Assembly: GCA_016617855.1 (NCBI GenBank)
Contig: JAECUM010003298.1
Coordinates: 29,118 to 93,117, forward strand
Origin: Megalonaias nervosa
Taxonomy: Eukaryota; Mollusca; Bivalvia; Unionida; Unionidae
Direction of reading: 5' to 3'
DNA length: 64,000 nucleotides
In this document: piece after piece, positions 1 through 13,375 of the stretch
Position numbering within the stretch: the stretch's first letter is position 1
Layout: each line of letters opens with the position of its first letter
Made by a program: the position numbers and the translations under genes
Notes under the pieces: model-generated
Told to the model about the DNA's origin: nothing
The model's database searches: none
The model's input: the letters and a program-made list of their open reading frames with translations, nothing else

Positions 1-1951
1 GGCGATGTGCTATCAGTCTTGATGTAACATGATAACCGGGTTGGGGTCAGATTATAACAGAACACTTTTGATGGTGACAAAAATACAACGTTTATTGATG
101 AATGATTCAGTGAAAAGGACTATGCTTGATTCGTGCGCCAACAAAATCCAAATACTGAATATTTAACAAAATATGCACGAACCAGATAATATTATGATTT
201 AAATGAAATGTGTACTGATATTCAACAAAAAACTTAAATAGTAAAAAGATACAGTGATTAATGATTCAAAGGGATTCCACGCAAACAATGGAAAAAATGA
301 TAATACGTAAACATTGACAATTTCCACGCGAAAATGATATAGTTCACTCAAATAGTGAAATATGATGAGTTTTCACTCAAATAGTGAAATATAATTAGTT
401 TTCGCTCAGAGAGTGAAATATGATTGATGAGGTTTTACTCAAATAGTGAAACATATGAAACTTTGGAACATATATCTTGCGGAGTCGAATACAAATCCGA
501 AACGTCTTCTCAGCCCCAACGCTCTGTCGAATGGTTGAGGAACCACCACGAACGGTCTGCCCCTCCTGGTCTGCCTAAAGATCCATAGAAACTCTTATTC
601 TCTGCAGACCGTTGGTCAAGAAGCCTTGGTTCTTCAGCACGTGATGACCTTTATCTTCTTCCAGGCCAACGTCACCCACCGACAGCAGCACACTGGGTAT
701 AACACAAACCAAATTAGCTCCACGGCTAACCAACACCTACAATACGGTGCATATACGAAGATACAGCGTAACTGCCACTCCGTCCCTCTTCACTCCTTCA
801 GCACTACACTCAGCATTCACCAGTCACCATTCAATCAATCACCAATCAGACACCAATCAGTCACCTGAAAATATAATATCCGAATCCGTGTACTACAAAT
901 GACACGGTCATGTATAACAGCACGTAATGACGTCGTGTACTGTAAACGTGAGTTAATTTTATACAAATTATATTATCGGGACTACTGTGCAGGGTGATAA
1001 TCAGGTTCAGAAGTGATCCTGTGTCTGACAAGAATTTTATAGTACTTAACGTAACACCTTCTCTTCCTTAAGAAATACAACATTATTGCGAATATAATCG
1101 TTCTGTTAGGTTACATACAGGTAAACTAGGAAACAGACTATAACATTGCATTATACGGCACAAGTCGGAATTACCTAAAATACAAGATAAATGTGACAGT
1201 AAAACAATTATATCCTATAATACAAATAGGAAAATACTATTTAACTCACATACCTCTACAGCTGGAGATCACACGTCATTAAAATGGACTGCTCACTGAC
1301 AAGACTCCTCGTAATGTGTTGTTTTACTATACGATGAGGTAATTTATACACAGGTCATGTAGCCATATACTGCCTGTGCGCTCCAGGTATATCGATTTTC
1401 CCATCGTAAGCACTTTGCTCGTGCAGCATAGGATGAACCGAACTCACCATTTCGAAATAATAAACGATATACATAAACCACCCTCAAGTGACGCTGTACA
1501 CAAAAAAAAAAAAAAACGAAATATGTGTACATGTATTTAATCCAAATAATAAATAAACGATGAATATATACAATTCCGTGACAATTGATGTATAAATGAT
1601 TCCTCTCAAATTATATCTGAGCAAATCTGTAAAAAATATTACTCCAGGGACTGCTCTTAAGATGGAATGAATAATTTTGTTGACCACAACCTTATATAAA
1701 AACCTAAGGCAAAATAAAATGACAAGAATATGGGCCAAAATTCGCTTCCGGAGCATTCTAAGTTTCTAAAGAGAACTAGACATTGAACTCGGATATCAGT
1801 GAACAACCTGTTCACAACTTTCAAAACATGACAAAAGAAGGTAAATCCATAACTCTATCCTCAATCATAGACAAAAGTCAAGTACACAATGTACTTAAAT
1901 ATGCATAACATCTTCGTTAATGGTCATCGCATGGTAACTTCTGAAACAACT
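1..1951. other. Intergenic, no gene recognised
   Basis: AT-rich apart from 480-850, which is richer in GC and could be transposon-derived, but no ends or protein domains can be shown. An 80-codon ORF at 626-868 is compositionally odd (His, Gln and Ser rich), lacks any recognisable motif, and is not called. Confidence 0.5.
341..455. repeat. Cluster of four palindromic repeats (TTTCACTCAAATAGTGAAA-like)
   Basis: Copies at 343-360, 370-389, 400-418 and 433-451, spaced 28-33 bp apart. Each is an imperfect inverted repeat with arms TTTCACT and AGTGAAA. The third copy differs at several positions but keeps complementary arms. Confidence 0.8.
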
Positions 1952-1963
1952 AGAGTATGCTGA

Positions 1964-2217
1964 GGGGCCCCGAGTGGCCGAGTGGTCTAAAGCGCTGATC
2001 GTTACGGATCACTGCCATCTCACCTCTGTCTGCGTGAGTTCGAGTCCAGGCTCGGCTAACGTGGGTACGTGAGAAAGCCTGCCAGTAGCTTCTCGTGGGT
2101 CGGTGGTTCTTCCCGGGTTTTCCAGGGTTCTTCCTCCACCATTAATACTGGCCGCCATGTATAGCCTATCTTGTGCTGAAAAATGGCGTTAAACCCTATA
2201 ACAACAACAACAACAAC
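1964..2217 (+). mobile_element. tRNA-derived SINE, full length, with 12-bp TSD
   Basis: Starts GGGGCCCCGAGTGGCCGAGT, with an RNA polymerase III A box (TGGCCGAGTGG) and a B box (GTTCGAGTCC) about 60 bp later, a spacing typical of type II (Leu/Ser) tRNAs. A tRNA-unrelated body follows, ending in ATGGCGTTAAACCC and a (CAA)n tail. The 12-bp duplication AGAGTATGCTGA flanks it at 1952-1963 and 2218-2229. No protein; mobilised by a LINE. Confidence 0.93.
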
Positions 2218-2229
2218 AGAGTATGCTGA

Positions 2230-3918
2230 ATATTATGCCAGAACTGCACACTTGACAAAGAATATAATGAAATCAGACATATTACTTAAGCAGAAAATGA
2301 ATTGCCCTGCTTCCTTGTGACAAATTGGGGGTTTTCTGCAAGAGCTTATTGTGTAATGCTCAATGTTCTTGTCAAATCCCCCTGAAAATGTCCCATGCAA
2401 GCCATACTACGTAACAGGGATTTGGAACAATCAACATAAAACGAGCCGATGCTTACTTTGATCGTTGATATCCTGACACAATTTTTGGGCATCCCATAGA
2501 TTCCAATTAGCGCGAGTTAAGGTACATTAATGTTAGCTCTTTCATTTACAAATCATCGATAACCAATCGTAGTAATGTTGTGACAAACTTCCGTGAAGTA
2601 GGCAATTATTAAGTAGTTTAATTTGAATATTCTAACTTTTGTTAAAACAGTGAGAATAATTCAGGATATTGTGAATTTTATAGGAGAAATATATTTCGAT
2701 TATTTTTTAAAAATCTTTTACGACTTTAAATTCAGAATATATATTCAATTTATATGGAACGAAGCTACTTCGATATTTCTCCATCTATGTTTCTAGTAGA
2801 AGAAATCTACCGTCAGTGTTTCAAGAACTCCAGCTTTTGGCCTTGAAACCTTCAAATGACTTTATAATCATATGCCTAATTTTTATGAGTAAGTACACCG
2901 GCGCGCATTGAATCCACCCTCTGTTAATATAAAAACGTAATGAAAATTGATAATGCAAACAAGATAATATATCCTGTATTGCAATCCAGCATCACTTAGG
3001 ACTACTTTGACCTGTACTCATGATATCCTCAAATAACATCTCTCTACGTGCTGGTACATCCCTTCAGCTCCTGGGTGGTCCTGTGTACAGTAACCAGTAA
3101 CTTTTGTTGACTTTGATCATAATAGTTAATACATATTTGGGTCCTTAGCATTACACCTGGCAAATGACCATTCTAAAGAGGTTGGAGGAGGATGGATGCT
3201 ATAAATGTCATTTCAGCAATTTTCATCAAGATATGGGATAATGTGCTTCATGCTGCGTCTACAAATCGAAATAGGTGCTTGGTGTATCATGAAAGTCACA
3301 TTATATATAGGCTAGGTGATCCAATCAAGATCAGAGAAAGGGCGAAATTTTACTGAGACACCTCTTGTGTTTTACAGGGAATTGTTATAGCGCAAAGAAC
3401 ATGCCTTTCTACGGCACCTCAGAAAACCCAGGCTTAACCCTAGCGTCTGATGTATACAAGTTTCATTGGTCTCCAATCCATGGATTGATTAGAATAGTTT
3501 ATACCTTTCCATCCACCCAAAGACCAACTTGGGTCGAGAGTACGATATACAAATTGTCACAGATTTGCATTCATTATAAAATAAACAAACTTCGATTTGG
3601 AAGAAAAGAATCTTTCCCTAGGGGTGTGGGTGATAAGAAACTGGTCAAGGAGAATACGACGTGCATCGCCTAGCCCTCACATTTGGGCTGATGCTAACAA
3701 CAAATCCCTTAGAAAGAGCCATATAGTTATGCGCAATACGACGGGGATTTTGAACTGGTGTTCATGAAACTAATGATGACTTATCTTTAAAACCCAAAGA
3801 AAAATTCATAAGCTGTAATGAGCAGGTACAAAGATAACCGCTTACATTTAAAATGTCACAATGTTTTTATCAAGTTCGCAAAGTTCATTCACTGCAACCA
3901 CTCAGCACTCACGTACCT
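2230..3918. other. Intergenic, no gene recognised
   Basis: AT-rich sequence without splice-bounded coding exons or clear repeats. The start (2230-2330) faintly resembles 10320-10440 (shared ACTGCACA...GACAAAGAATA), suggesting an old dispersed repeat. Confidence 0.45.
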
Positions 3919-4005
3919 GAATTCTTCCTCCACCAAATATACTCTCCGCAATGTATAGCCTATCTCATGCTGAACAATGGCACTAAATCCCACAAAATCA
4001 AACGA
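3919..4005 (+). mobile_element. SINE 3' fragment
   Basis: Matches the last third of the SINE at 1964: TTCTTCCTCCACC, then ATGTATAGCCTATC, then TGCTGAACAATGGC. The tRNA-like head is absent, so the copy is 5'-truncated and cannot be transcribed from its own promoter. Confidence 0.8.
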
Positions 4006-4456
4006 AAACCAATATTCCAGTTAATAACTTTCTCGTATTTACAGATTATTTTAATAACTAAATATTTCGGGAGCCGTTGTTAAGCATCACTCAGGAGCAC
4101 ATCAACCTATATTCTTAGCGTCCTCAACACCTGCCACTAATTCGCTTAGACGACTGGGTAAATCTCTCTCGCACCTGAGTAGTATCCCCATTCCGTATTG
4201 ACGTTGGTGACATCACCTATATTACAGTAATCAGTAAATATCTTGGGCATTGGCATCTGACTCAGCTAAAGGTCATCTTGTAAGGGCGAACCCCTCCCCC
4301 CAGGAAGATAGATAACAAGAGAACAATTTACCACCTTCCACAGAAATATGGGGCAGAGCAATCTGCTCCTTTCCTCTCTTTCCATTTCTCATATTGAATT
4401 AGGTGCTAGACGTTAAGAGATGGTCACATGATCGATAAAGAAAATGCGCGCGCGCT

Positions 4457-4503
<47 letters not shown>

Positions 4504-7500
4504 CAATAAATAAGCATCATCAACCATTATAGCTAATCATTGCTGTATGGGGAAGGACTAAATGACGTATTTGATGTGAGTAAACACGCAGGAATGTATT
4601 CAGCTACGTTAAACAGAATCTGAAGATCTCGAGCATTTTGCAAAGTTAATCTGCAATGACTCAGGAAAACAGCAACTATATCATTTATGGAGAATACAGA
4701 TTTAAACAATACACAAGAACAGATTTTGTAAAGTAACTTGTTTAGCGCCTAGTATAGGAACTGCATAATTTTCACATAAGTTATAAATAATTCATGCGCT
4801 TAAAAAGGATTGAAGAAACGTTTGAAATTTCAATGTCTTAAAGACAAACCATCAATCATAAAGTATCATAAGGATGTTTTGTATTATTTTAAATGCTGTT
4901 CCAAAGGCATATAGTTCTTTAACCATCTCTATTACAATCCTAAAGATAGAGTTGATTACACGAATATCAACAAATAATGGGAACAAATAAATGTGCCGAC
5001 AATTAAATATAACACTATGAATTGAATAGTTCGATAGAATACGAATTAGCAGGTAATCTGTTTACACGTTGTACAATGAGGAACAATTATTTGAAAAAGT
5101 CATACGGATGAAGCGCGGCTCACTGACATTGTTGACTTGCAACGATGGATACAGTTATATATAGACAATAATAGATGTCATCTCAAAATACGCTTTAGCT
5201 CGAAAAGTCAAACCAAAGCGGATACGATATGCAATGCTTAAAGAGAAATATTGAAGAAACTAAAGAGTTAAAAGTTTGCGTTTGATAGGTGAAATGAATA
5301 TTACAAGAGAAAAATTAAGAACTGACTTAAATTAAAATATACAGTACCCTTCAAAATATTCAGACAAAAAGACATCTTTAGAATAAATGTTAATAATTTT
5401 ATCTATTCTCTGGATACACACTGTTCCATTCATAATAATTAAACCATTGATATCGAGTCATATTGTTTTTCATCCATATATTATATATATTTGATAAATT
5501 GTTCGTTTTTGTATTTATCAGCTACTTGTGTATTTAGTTGTTGTGGAGTTTCAAATCCCCATTTAATGCATTTTCTATAACAATTTTGTAGCCTGATTTT
5601 CATTCGTTATATCATTAAAATATTCATACAAGTCGATTTTTATAATCTAAAAGGAGTATTCAAACTCTTGACCGAACTACCTTCTGTTTTGTATGCTATT
5701 TAATGGGACCCAAAACAACTTAAAAAGAATTCGTTTTTACTAAATACATAGGTAAAGAAGATACATGTATTAACGAAAATGCCGACTTCCACAAGCAAGA
5801 ATTGAAAATTAGTATAGCAAATTGCTCATGGACGGAAATAACTGGTAAACATTTAACTGACAAAGAGTTGGATAAAGTTGGATAAATTCATTAAAAAATG
5901 GCTAAAATAGGTCAAAAATATGGCTTTTTTGTAAATACTAAATCAACTTAAATATTGTCAGATGTAGTAATGCTTGCAATAGAATCTGATTAATACATAT
6001 ATTCCTATTGATAACTGAAATAAAGTACTGGCAGAGTTGAAAGACGATTGTTTCAACAACAAATATAAATCAATACTTTAATGGAGTTTTATTGATTAGG
6101 CTTGAATTGCCAGTTTCAGCATTAAAGGTAAGTTTATAACTTTCAGTACATTCATTTTAAAAAATTAAGCATAATAAAACCAGGCCGTTGAAAAATATTC
6201 AAAGAAAATTATGAAATAGAACGTCTAAAAGTCACTTAAAATTGAGATAAAAAAGGTGTAATACTTAAAAACATCTACTTTTCGTTCTTTTGAGTTCTTT
6301 TTTTTTTCTTATCATTGCTTGATATTTTTCACTAGCTAGAATATATCGCACGTTTGACCTATGAAATAATTTTATTATGTTGTTGAGGATGAGCCAAGTC
6401 AAAAGAGAAAAAAAAAAGAAATAAAAAGATCATTATCTAAATCTGCCACGCAGGTCTTTATGCTAATAAGCCTTTTTAGCCGTTTTAGGTGAAACTGAAT
6501 TCATCGAACACTAAAGCATTTCTAAAGTTCTGTTATGCTTTATTTCATAGACTGCAAAATTACAGTTCATACCAGGTGAATCATTCTAAAATTTTAATTA
6601 TTATAGCACATCTAGCTGATGTATTTGTTTAAATAATTTCTGTTTTGTGTTACAAGTCTTTTCGTGTAATCTTTCATACATGTTTTGCAATAACCGTTTA
6701 TGTTGAACTAATTTTTATCCTTATGTTCGTCATATCTGAAGCATGCGTTTTTTTCTCCATCTATTGTTGTTCTATTTGCTTGTAGTTTTACTAATAAAAT
6801 TAATTACACTTTTCAACATTGATTTAAAATATGTTTAAGTCATTAGTTGAATATAACCTCGAATAAAACTTGATGTAAATTTTTAATAATTGTTTAGGAA
6901 ACTGTAATTTCTTTCATAGCATAAATGGTACATGGTGAGAGAAGAACACAAACAAATTTGAAGGCTCCTAAAACGCTGGAGAACGTAAATTCACAAAAGA
7001 TTAAAGAGAACACAAGAAATATACTTATAAATATGTCACAAAATATAAAGAACAAAGGGAACGATTTTAAACAAGAACAAGAAGCATATTAAAAACTGGA
7101 ATCAAAGCAAGGAAAAAATAAGTTTATCACTGAGAGAACGCATGAAGAAAGTAGCTCAATCAAAATGCATTATTTCATTGGTAGAGGTGTAACAGTTGTC
7201 CTGTATATGATATTTTCAAAGAGGTCTGTTTTTAAAATTCCTGTACCTGCTATAACGCTACAAATATGATTAAATTAGTTACGAAAACATATATAGTCAT
7301 TCCATTTCAAGGAGTGCCCTAAAATACTAATAAACATAACAAATCTACATTAATGAATGGGAAGCAAAACGAACACAGTAATTAACACTGCTTATCACGC
7401 AACGTTGAATTAAACTCTTAGAATAAGTTACAGTATGCTCTTGAGGAAGATATTTGATTCTAAAATAGACTCGTCAACGGACATGGGTAAAGAAGAAGCT

Positions 7501-9406
7501 CTACAATTGGTTATTCCAATCTTCTGAGTCAGTTTATGATATATTGCTTAATATAAAAAGGAATACGGACAAACAAATTAATCACGAGAGTAATAAGATC
7601 CACGAGGTGGATGGCACGCGACACTTCTCACGCAGGTTGACACATAGTGAATTTAAGAGAGCTGGAGTTTTAATATGCGGATATATCATAAGACAAAACC
7701 AGCTGTGTTCTTTAGTGCCTCGAATAGTGGCGGTATCCGTGAGACAAGTCACGTAATGTAGATTTAGGTAATTTTCCATTCACTCTCTTTAATGCCGAGT
7801 AGAAATTTATATTTAAAAAAAATGTATTTATAGAAAACTGCCTAGTAATGAGCAAACACGTAAAAGCAGAATCTTTCAGATATAGACAAACAAAAGAAAA
7901 TAGGAATATTTCTTCTTCGGGTAACTAAATGTTTAACATATTATTTAGTTATTGCATAATAATTATAAACATTTTATGGGACGAGTCCTCCATGTGTTGG
8001 TGTGACGTGGCCCTTGGGATGGGAGGAACAAGAAACTCCTTAGAAAACCACCAGTCATGTATGGACTCAAACATACCCTTGCACAGGCCGGAACGTAGTT
8101 CTGCAGAAATACAACGAGAGGCGAAAATAGCGTGTTATCCTTTCATGATACAAAGGAAGTATGTGGGGGTTTTTTTCTCCGTTACGTCTAAAACTGCCTG
8201 CATACCCACCACTACACTAATAGAATTCACATCTTCGCCTGAGATTGATGATGTTATCGTATATTTACAAACGTCTTAAAATTTTATTCGTTCTTCCTCC
8301 AGGCGAGAAGAGTAGGCTTGGGGAATGATATGTATAATTAATTTGCATTGTTTGTCAGTCATTTTTATTCATTATATGCTATGGATAATTGTATTTTGGA
8401 CTTGACCTTGTCCAAAATCAAGTTTATTTTCTACCGGACCTGAATCATTGATATTGTTTTTGTAAACATGTTTATCTCAATCTAAGTCTAGAATATTGTA
8501 AATTCCCCATGAAATGCCGGATCTACCTGTTGCTTTCCACAGTTTATATTATAAGTTTACTAACGGACTTTCTAATTATAACTAATATTTTATCTTGTAA
8601 ACATTTCGAACCTACCATAATGAAATTTTCCATTAGGTAATAGGTTTTTTTTAGGAAATGCTAATTGTGACCTGAGGTCAAATAGAGGACTATACAATCT
8701 TTTTTTATCTAGAAATTATTCATTCATGCTGTAAGATTTCAGCAGAATCAACTGTATTATTGTTGTGTCCAGAACTTCATTTGGGCTGGAATTTATTTAT
8801 TTATATTATTCATTCACTGATAATAAAGAGTGCTCATAAAAATAGTCTTGGACAATTATTTTGACTGGGAATTACAGTGAATTCAAACAAGGACTTCTGG
8901 AATTATATTATTGTGATTCAAAAAAGACTGTTGGCTTATCGCCGCAACACAGGTCATCAGAAGCAGCGTTTGAAATTATTAAGAATACCACTTAAGTTTA
9001 TTCAGAACTTTATTTATTAAGACTTGTGTTGGCAATTCTAAGATTATTTGGTATTTAATTTGCAACACCGCAAGTTATTTTTACATTATCATTTTGTGTT
9101 CTAGGGAAAAAAATTATTTGTTGAAGTTTACAAAACTTATTGGTTTTCGCTCTTTTATATTACTTATTTTAAGATCATAGAGTCATAATAGTAGGCTGGA
9201 ATGGATACAATGTACTGTTACTTGGGAGAGGGATGGATACCATCACATTTTGTTGTTTTTCTAAGGAAACACATGGAATGTGGTTTTTGTTAGTGTGATA
9301 CGGTATGAGTGCACGCGTAATAAGGTAGAACTCTTCCTCCACCGTTTAATGGAGCAAATGATGAAATCTGCACCTTAAAAGCTCAGAATATTGCAACACT
9401 TTTAGG
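4006..9406. other. Intergenic, AT-rich, no gene recognised
   Basis: Apart from the GC/GA dinucleotide run near 4.45 kb I see only unique AT-rich DNA. ORFs at 7544-7756 and 7929-8279 have no recognisable motifs, no splice context and unlikely composition, and are not called. Confidence 0.5.
4447..4502. repeat. (GC)n/(GA)n microsatellite
   Basis: A short CG alternation followed by about 22 GA units. Confidence 0.97.
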
Positions 9407-9470
9407 TCAAGGTGATGAAAGTTGACGGGGATGGAAGAGTGTTCTGCGCAAAGAAGCTTCACTTTTACCT

Positions 9471-9482
9471 ATCCATCCATCC

Positions 9483-9526
<44 letters not shown>
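9471..9526. repeat. (ATCC)n/(ATCT)n microsatellite
   Basis: Three ATCC units followed by about eleven ATCT units; explains the Tyr/Leu/Ser/Ile repeat in the overlapping ORF at 9412-9744. Confidence 0.97.
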
Positions 9527-9606
9527 GTGTTTTTCTCTTTGCCCGTCTGCGTGTATGCACACATCTCTTCAGTTTAATATCCGTCAGTTTATTTATTTAT
9601 CCGTGT

Positions 9607-9910
9607 CTCTCCGTTCGCCTAGCGGTTAAAGCGTCCGCCTCGGATGTGGGAGGTCGCGGGTTCGCACCCCGGCCGAGTCGTACCGAAGACTTAAGAATTG
9701 GTGCTAACAGTTGCTTCGTTAGGCACTCAGCCTTACGAGGTTAGTGTTAGGAATGGTCGGCCTGGTGTCAGGATAATGTGACTGGGTGGGACATGATGCT
9801 ACATGTCTGCGGCATGATGCCCCAGTGGTAGACATTATTGTAAACTGCCACACTGCAGACATTGTAGCTATATGACTGAAACATTGTTAAAGCTACGTTA
9901 AAAATCTAAA

Positions 9911-9950
<40 letters not shown>
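9607..9950 (+). mobile_element. Second type of tRNA-derived SINE with (CA)n tail
   Basis: The head is tRNA-like: TAGCGGTTAAAGCG (A-box region) then GGTCGCGGGTTCGCACCCCG (B-box region). A roughly 240-bp unrelated body follows, ending in a perfect (CA)n run at 9912-9950. It has no similarity to the SINE at 1964. The tRNA part could be mistaken for a tRNA gene, but it lacks a 3' acceptor-stem partner. No clear target duplication found. Confidence 0.7.
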
Positions 9951-9953
<3 letters not shown>

Positions 9954-10774
9954 GGTCTCTTGAAAATTGTTATGGATATGAATTAAACCATCCAGTTAGA
10001 TGTATGCTACAGCACGTCCATGTAACTTTACACATATCTTACTTGTTTATCCAGTAAGAGGTCTTCTTTAAGGCTATTCCAGATGGCATTAAATTTTGAA
10101 TATGAAAACATTGTTCTGTATGAAACCAGTAAAGGATAAAAATTAAATGAAATTCACAATTGGGCGGGGAGCATGTTATGAGCCAGCCAGATACAATATG
10201 GTGTATCTGCCATTCTTTGTTCGAGCCAATTTTCTATCATTTAAAGAGACTACGGTCGTCTACCAGTTTACTAGTTTCATCCAGTTTTCATGTTTCCTCC
10301 ACCTAAATGACCTTCTGATGTTAAAGGCTGAGCCGTCTAAAGTACGTAGTATACAATGTAAGAACTGCACAGTCGACAAAGAATAAATATACCATATAGT
10401 TCGGAATTTTACTTGAGAAAGAAAATTAATCGGCTGCTACCTCACGAAATATGGTTTTTGAGTGTGTAGCGATCTGAACAAGCAAAATACGACGTGTAAA
10501 ACTTTGAGTTTGGTTGATTCATGACAACAGCTCACAAAAAAGTCCCATACAGACCATACAACACAACATGGATTTGGATCTCATACAAACCATACAACAC
10601 AACATGGATTTGGACAAAAGCTATGAGAAATGAGCAGTTGCAGACAAGTTAAGTATGTATGTACTAAAGCTGAAATGGAGGAAACATGAAAACAAAAACA
10701 ATATTGTGTGATGTCATGCACTGTATAATTTTAGAAGCAAGAGATGGGAAATTAAAGCAAAGGATTTTCAATAA
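9951..10774. other. Intergenic, no gene recognised
   Basis: AT-rich, with a short direct repeat at about 10544-10616 in which a roughly 35-bp unit around ACCATACAACACAACATGGA occurs twice. No coding evidence. Confidence 0.5.
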
Positions 10775-11120
10775 AACCACTGTGCTGATAATATAATTGT
10801 ACACTATATTCATCACTGCAGTAATATAATTGTACACTTGTTTCATCACTGCGCTGATATTATAAGTGTACATTTTGTTCATCAGTGTGTAGATACTATA
10901 TTTGTACACTATGTACAGATAATACAATTGTATTATGTTCAAATAATGTGTATACTGTGTTCAGATAATATCATTAGTGTTCAGATTGTATATATGTACA
11001 CTGTTTAGATAATTGTGCATTATTAGATAATTTGCACTATGTTCAGATAATATCATTGTGCATTATGTTAAGATATTACATTATCATTGTGTGCGATGTT
11101 CAGGTAATATAATGGAAGGC
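10775..11120. repeat. Degenerate AT-rich tandem repeat
   Basis: Imperfect units of about 30-60 bp built on GATAATATAATTGTACACTA and TGTTCATCA, strongly diverged. Accounts for the ORF at 10664-10942. Confidence 0.7.
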
Positions 11121-11214
11121 TATGTTCATCCTTTATAATTAACTATGTATTCTTCCACATTATGGTGAATATATATTTGTTGTCTAATAATGCCTGTTTT
11201 AATTGTGCTGGTAG

Positions 11215-11375
11215 AAAGTTATGGTACAAATAAACACCATGGCACAAGCAAGCACCATGGTACAAGCAAACACCATGGTACCAGCAAACTCCATTGTACA
11301 AGCAGACACCATGGTACAAAAAAAACAAATACCATGGTACCAGCAAACTCCACTGTACAAGCAGACACCATGGAA
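11215..11375. repeat. Short-unit minisatellite (ACCATGGTACAAGCAAAC)
   Basis: Roughly 17-18 bp unit repeated about nine times with variants. The NcoI-like CCATGG palindrome recurs in most copies. Several overlapping ORFs on both strands at 11143-11549 are artefacts of this array. Confidence 0.9.
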
Positions 11376-13215
11376 AGAAATGGTTGTACCCCTCAATTAT
11401 TATTTTACTCAAGATTTCTTCTTTCTCCCTTAAGAAGAAGCATATCATGTTTTGATGTGTTACATATTTTGTTTCCAAATTTAGTCAAGTTATCCACCAT
11501 CTACAGTTACAAAACTCTGAAAGTTGCTTGCACTTTGATCACTTTATAACTGGCATGCATTTTAGATAAGAAGGAGATAAGAAAGACGTGCACTTATTTT
11601 GCAGTAAAAGGATTGTAGTGACAAAGACACTAAAATGAAAAACAATTTCCACAAGATTTCTTCAATTCCTTATGAACTGCTTTGACCAAACTTTGCAAAT
11701 GCAAAGATATATATATTTATTAGGATTAAAACAGTCAATATATTACATGCCATAATTACAGTACACTGTATGAAAAATGTGCATTTCTTTTTACTACTAC
11801 CCTAGATCTGCGGGTTAAACTACTTGGCAAAAATTGGCAAACTCCATATGGATTAGAACTAGAATAAAAACAAAACATAATAACAAATTATTTATATTCA
11901 ACACTCACTTTGATTAGTCTACATGTCTAACTTTTGCAGAATTATCAAGAAGTCCACGAATTATGCAATGGAAATAACAAATTGCTCTATCCGAGTTCAT
12001 CACTCTCCTATTCTTATTTAAAAATTTCTTGAAAAGTACAGACTGGTCCACTTACTAAATTGACTATGAATATAGTGAATCTCCAAGGCAAAGTTTCAGC
12101 TCAAAGAAACCTGTCTGTTTTCTTGGAAATGGGTCTTATACAGCTACTATACAATCATGTAGATCTATGATGGACAATTTAGCTATTACGCTATTCTTAC
12201 ACAGCAGTCTTTGTTTTTAGAATATTCTCATATTTTTATGATGAGTGGAATTAAAAAGATGATAATATAAATGACACAACTTTTGATTGAGTTATTTTAA
12301 TTTTTTAATGTACCAGAAAAGTTAATTCATATATAGGCAAGCATAAGACATAATTCGGTAAAAAAATAATGTCATGATTACACCAAAAGTGTAATAGTTG
12401 GCATGTATGAGATAGACATGTGAACAGTTGGACAGATAACAAAATAATAAGATGGACATGTGGACATGTAGACAGACAACAGCAAAATAATATGCTGACT
12501 TATGCTGTTGCATGTGAGACAAATAAAAAAGACATCCTTTCCAGAACATCAATAGTACCTACTGGGTGGCTACTGAGAAAATGCTTTTACACATGTAGAA
12601 TGTTACCTTAGGCCAAAACACCTGGCTGTGAGGGCTAGATGCTTTATCTAAGGAGGGCAGGCTGGGAACCCCAGAAAGGGCTGGGAATCACATAGGGAGG
12701 GCTTGATACCATCTGGAGTAGACAGGGTGGACCCAAGAGGGGACTGAGCACCACCTAGGGATGGCAAGAAGCACCACAGAGATAACTGGGTACCAAAACT
12801 GAGAGGTCACAGTGTACTCCAGAAAGGGCTGATTGCTATCTTGGGCAGACAGTGTGCAGCACCAACCTAGCTCATACAAGGGGCAACACTTTAGTATTAC
12901 CAAGATCAGTGTTAACATAAAAGAGAATATGATGAGTAGCTGATGTGTTGAGCAAAGTTGTCACGATACACAAATTCTTGGTTACCTGAGAGTAATTTGA
13001 ATATTTTCAAACTTTGTCATGTCTTAGTCAAGTTTCTTGCTGTAATAAGGTTATTTTACATGACTATCCAAAGTAACATAAAACATAAGACTGTAAAACT
13101 GACCACAGCATGAAATATATCTGGTGTTTACACATGAAAAGTAAATTGTCTTTTTATTATATGCCAGACTTGTTCTGAATCAAAGCTTTGAAGATTAAAT
13201 TCACTCTTCAGCACT
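11376..13215. other. Intergenic, no gene recognised
   Basis: AT-rich, except 12.65-12.86 kb, which is GGG-rich with weak internal repetition (GGGCTGGGAATC, GGGAGGGCTTGATACC). No coding evidence. Confidence 0.45.
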
Positions 13216-13375
13216 TGGGGCCAAGTGGCTGAGTACTCTAAGACACTCACTTTTATAGATCACTCACAACTCACCTTTGTCTGCATGGGTTACAGTCTCT
13301 GCTCGGCTAAAGTGGGTATGTAACAAAGCTTGCCAGTAGCTTCTGATGGGTTGGCGGTTCTTCCCAAGGTCCACT
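13216..13375 (+). mobile_element. Decayed SINE, 5' portion
   Basis: Diverged copy of the SINE at 1964: GGGGCCAAGTGGCTGAGT, then CACCTTTGTCTGCATGGGTT, then AAAGCTTGCCAGTAGCTTCT and GGTTCTTCCC. Both pol III boxes carry substitutions, and the copy stops before the usual 3' body. Confidence 0.85.

Noticed and set aside
626..868. 80-codon ORF as a small protein gene
   Set aside because: Unusual composition, no recognisable motif, no splice or promoter support.
7929..8279. 116-codon ORF as a gene
   Set aside because: No recognisable domain, AT-driven start, no exon context; length is compatible with chance in 64 kb.
9607..9690. Functional tRNA gene
   Set aside because: Only the internal promoter region is tRNA-like; no pairing acceptor stem, and it continues into a SINE body.
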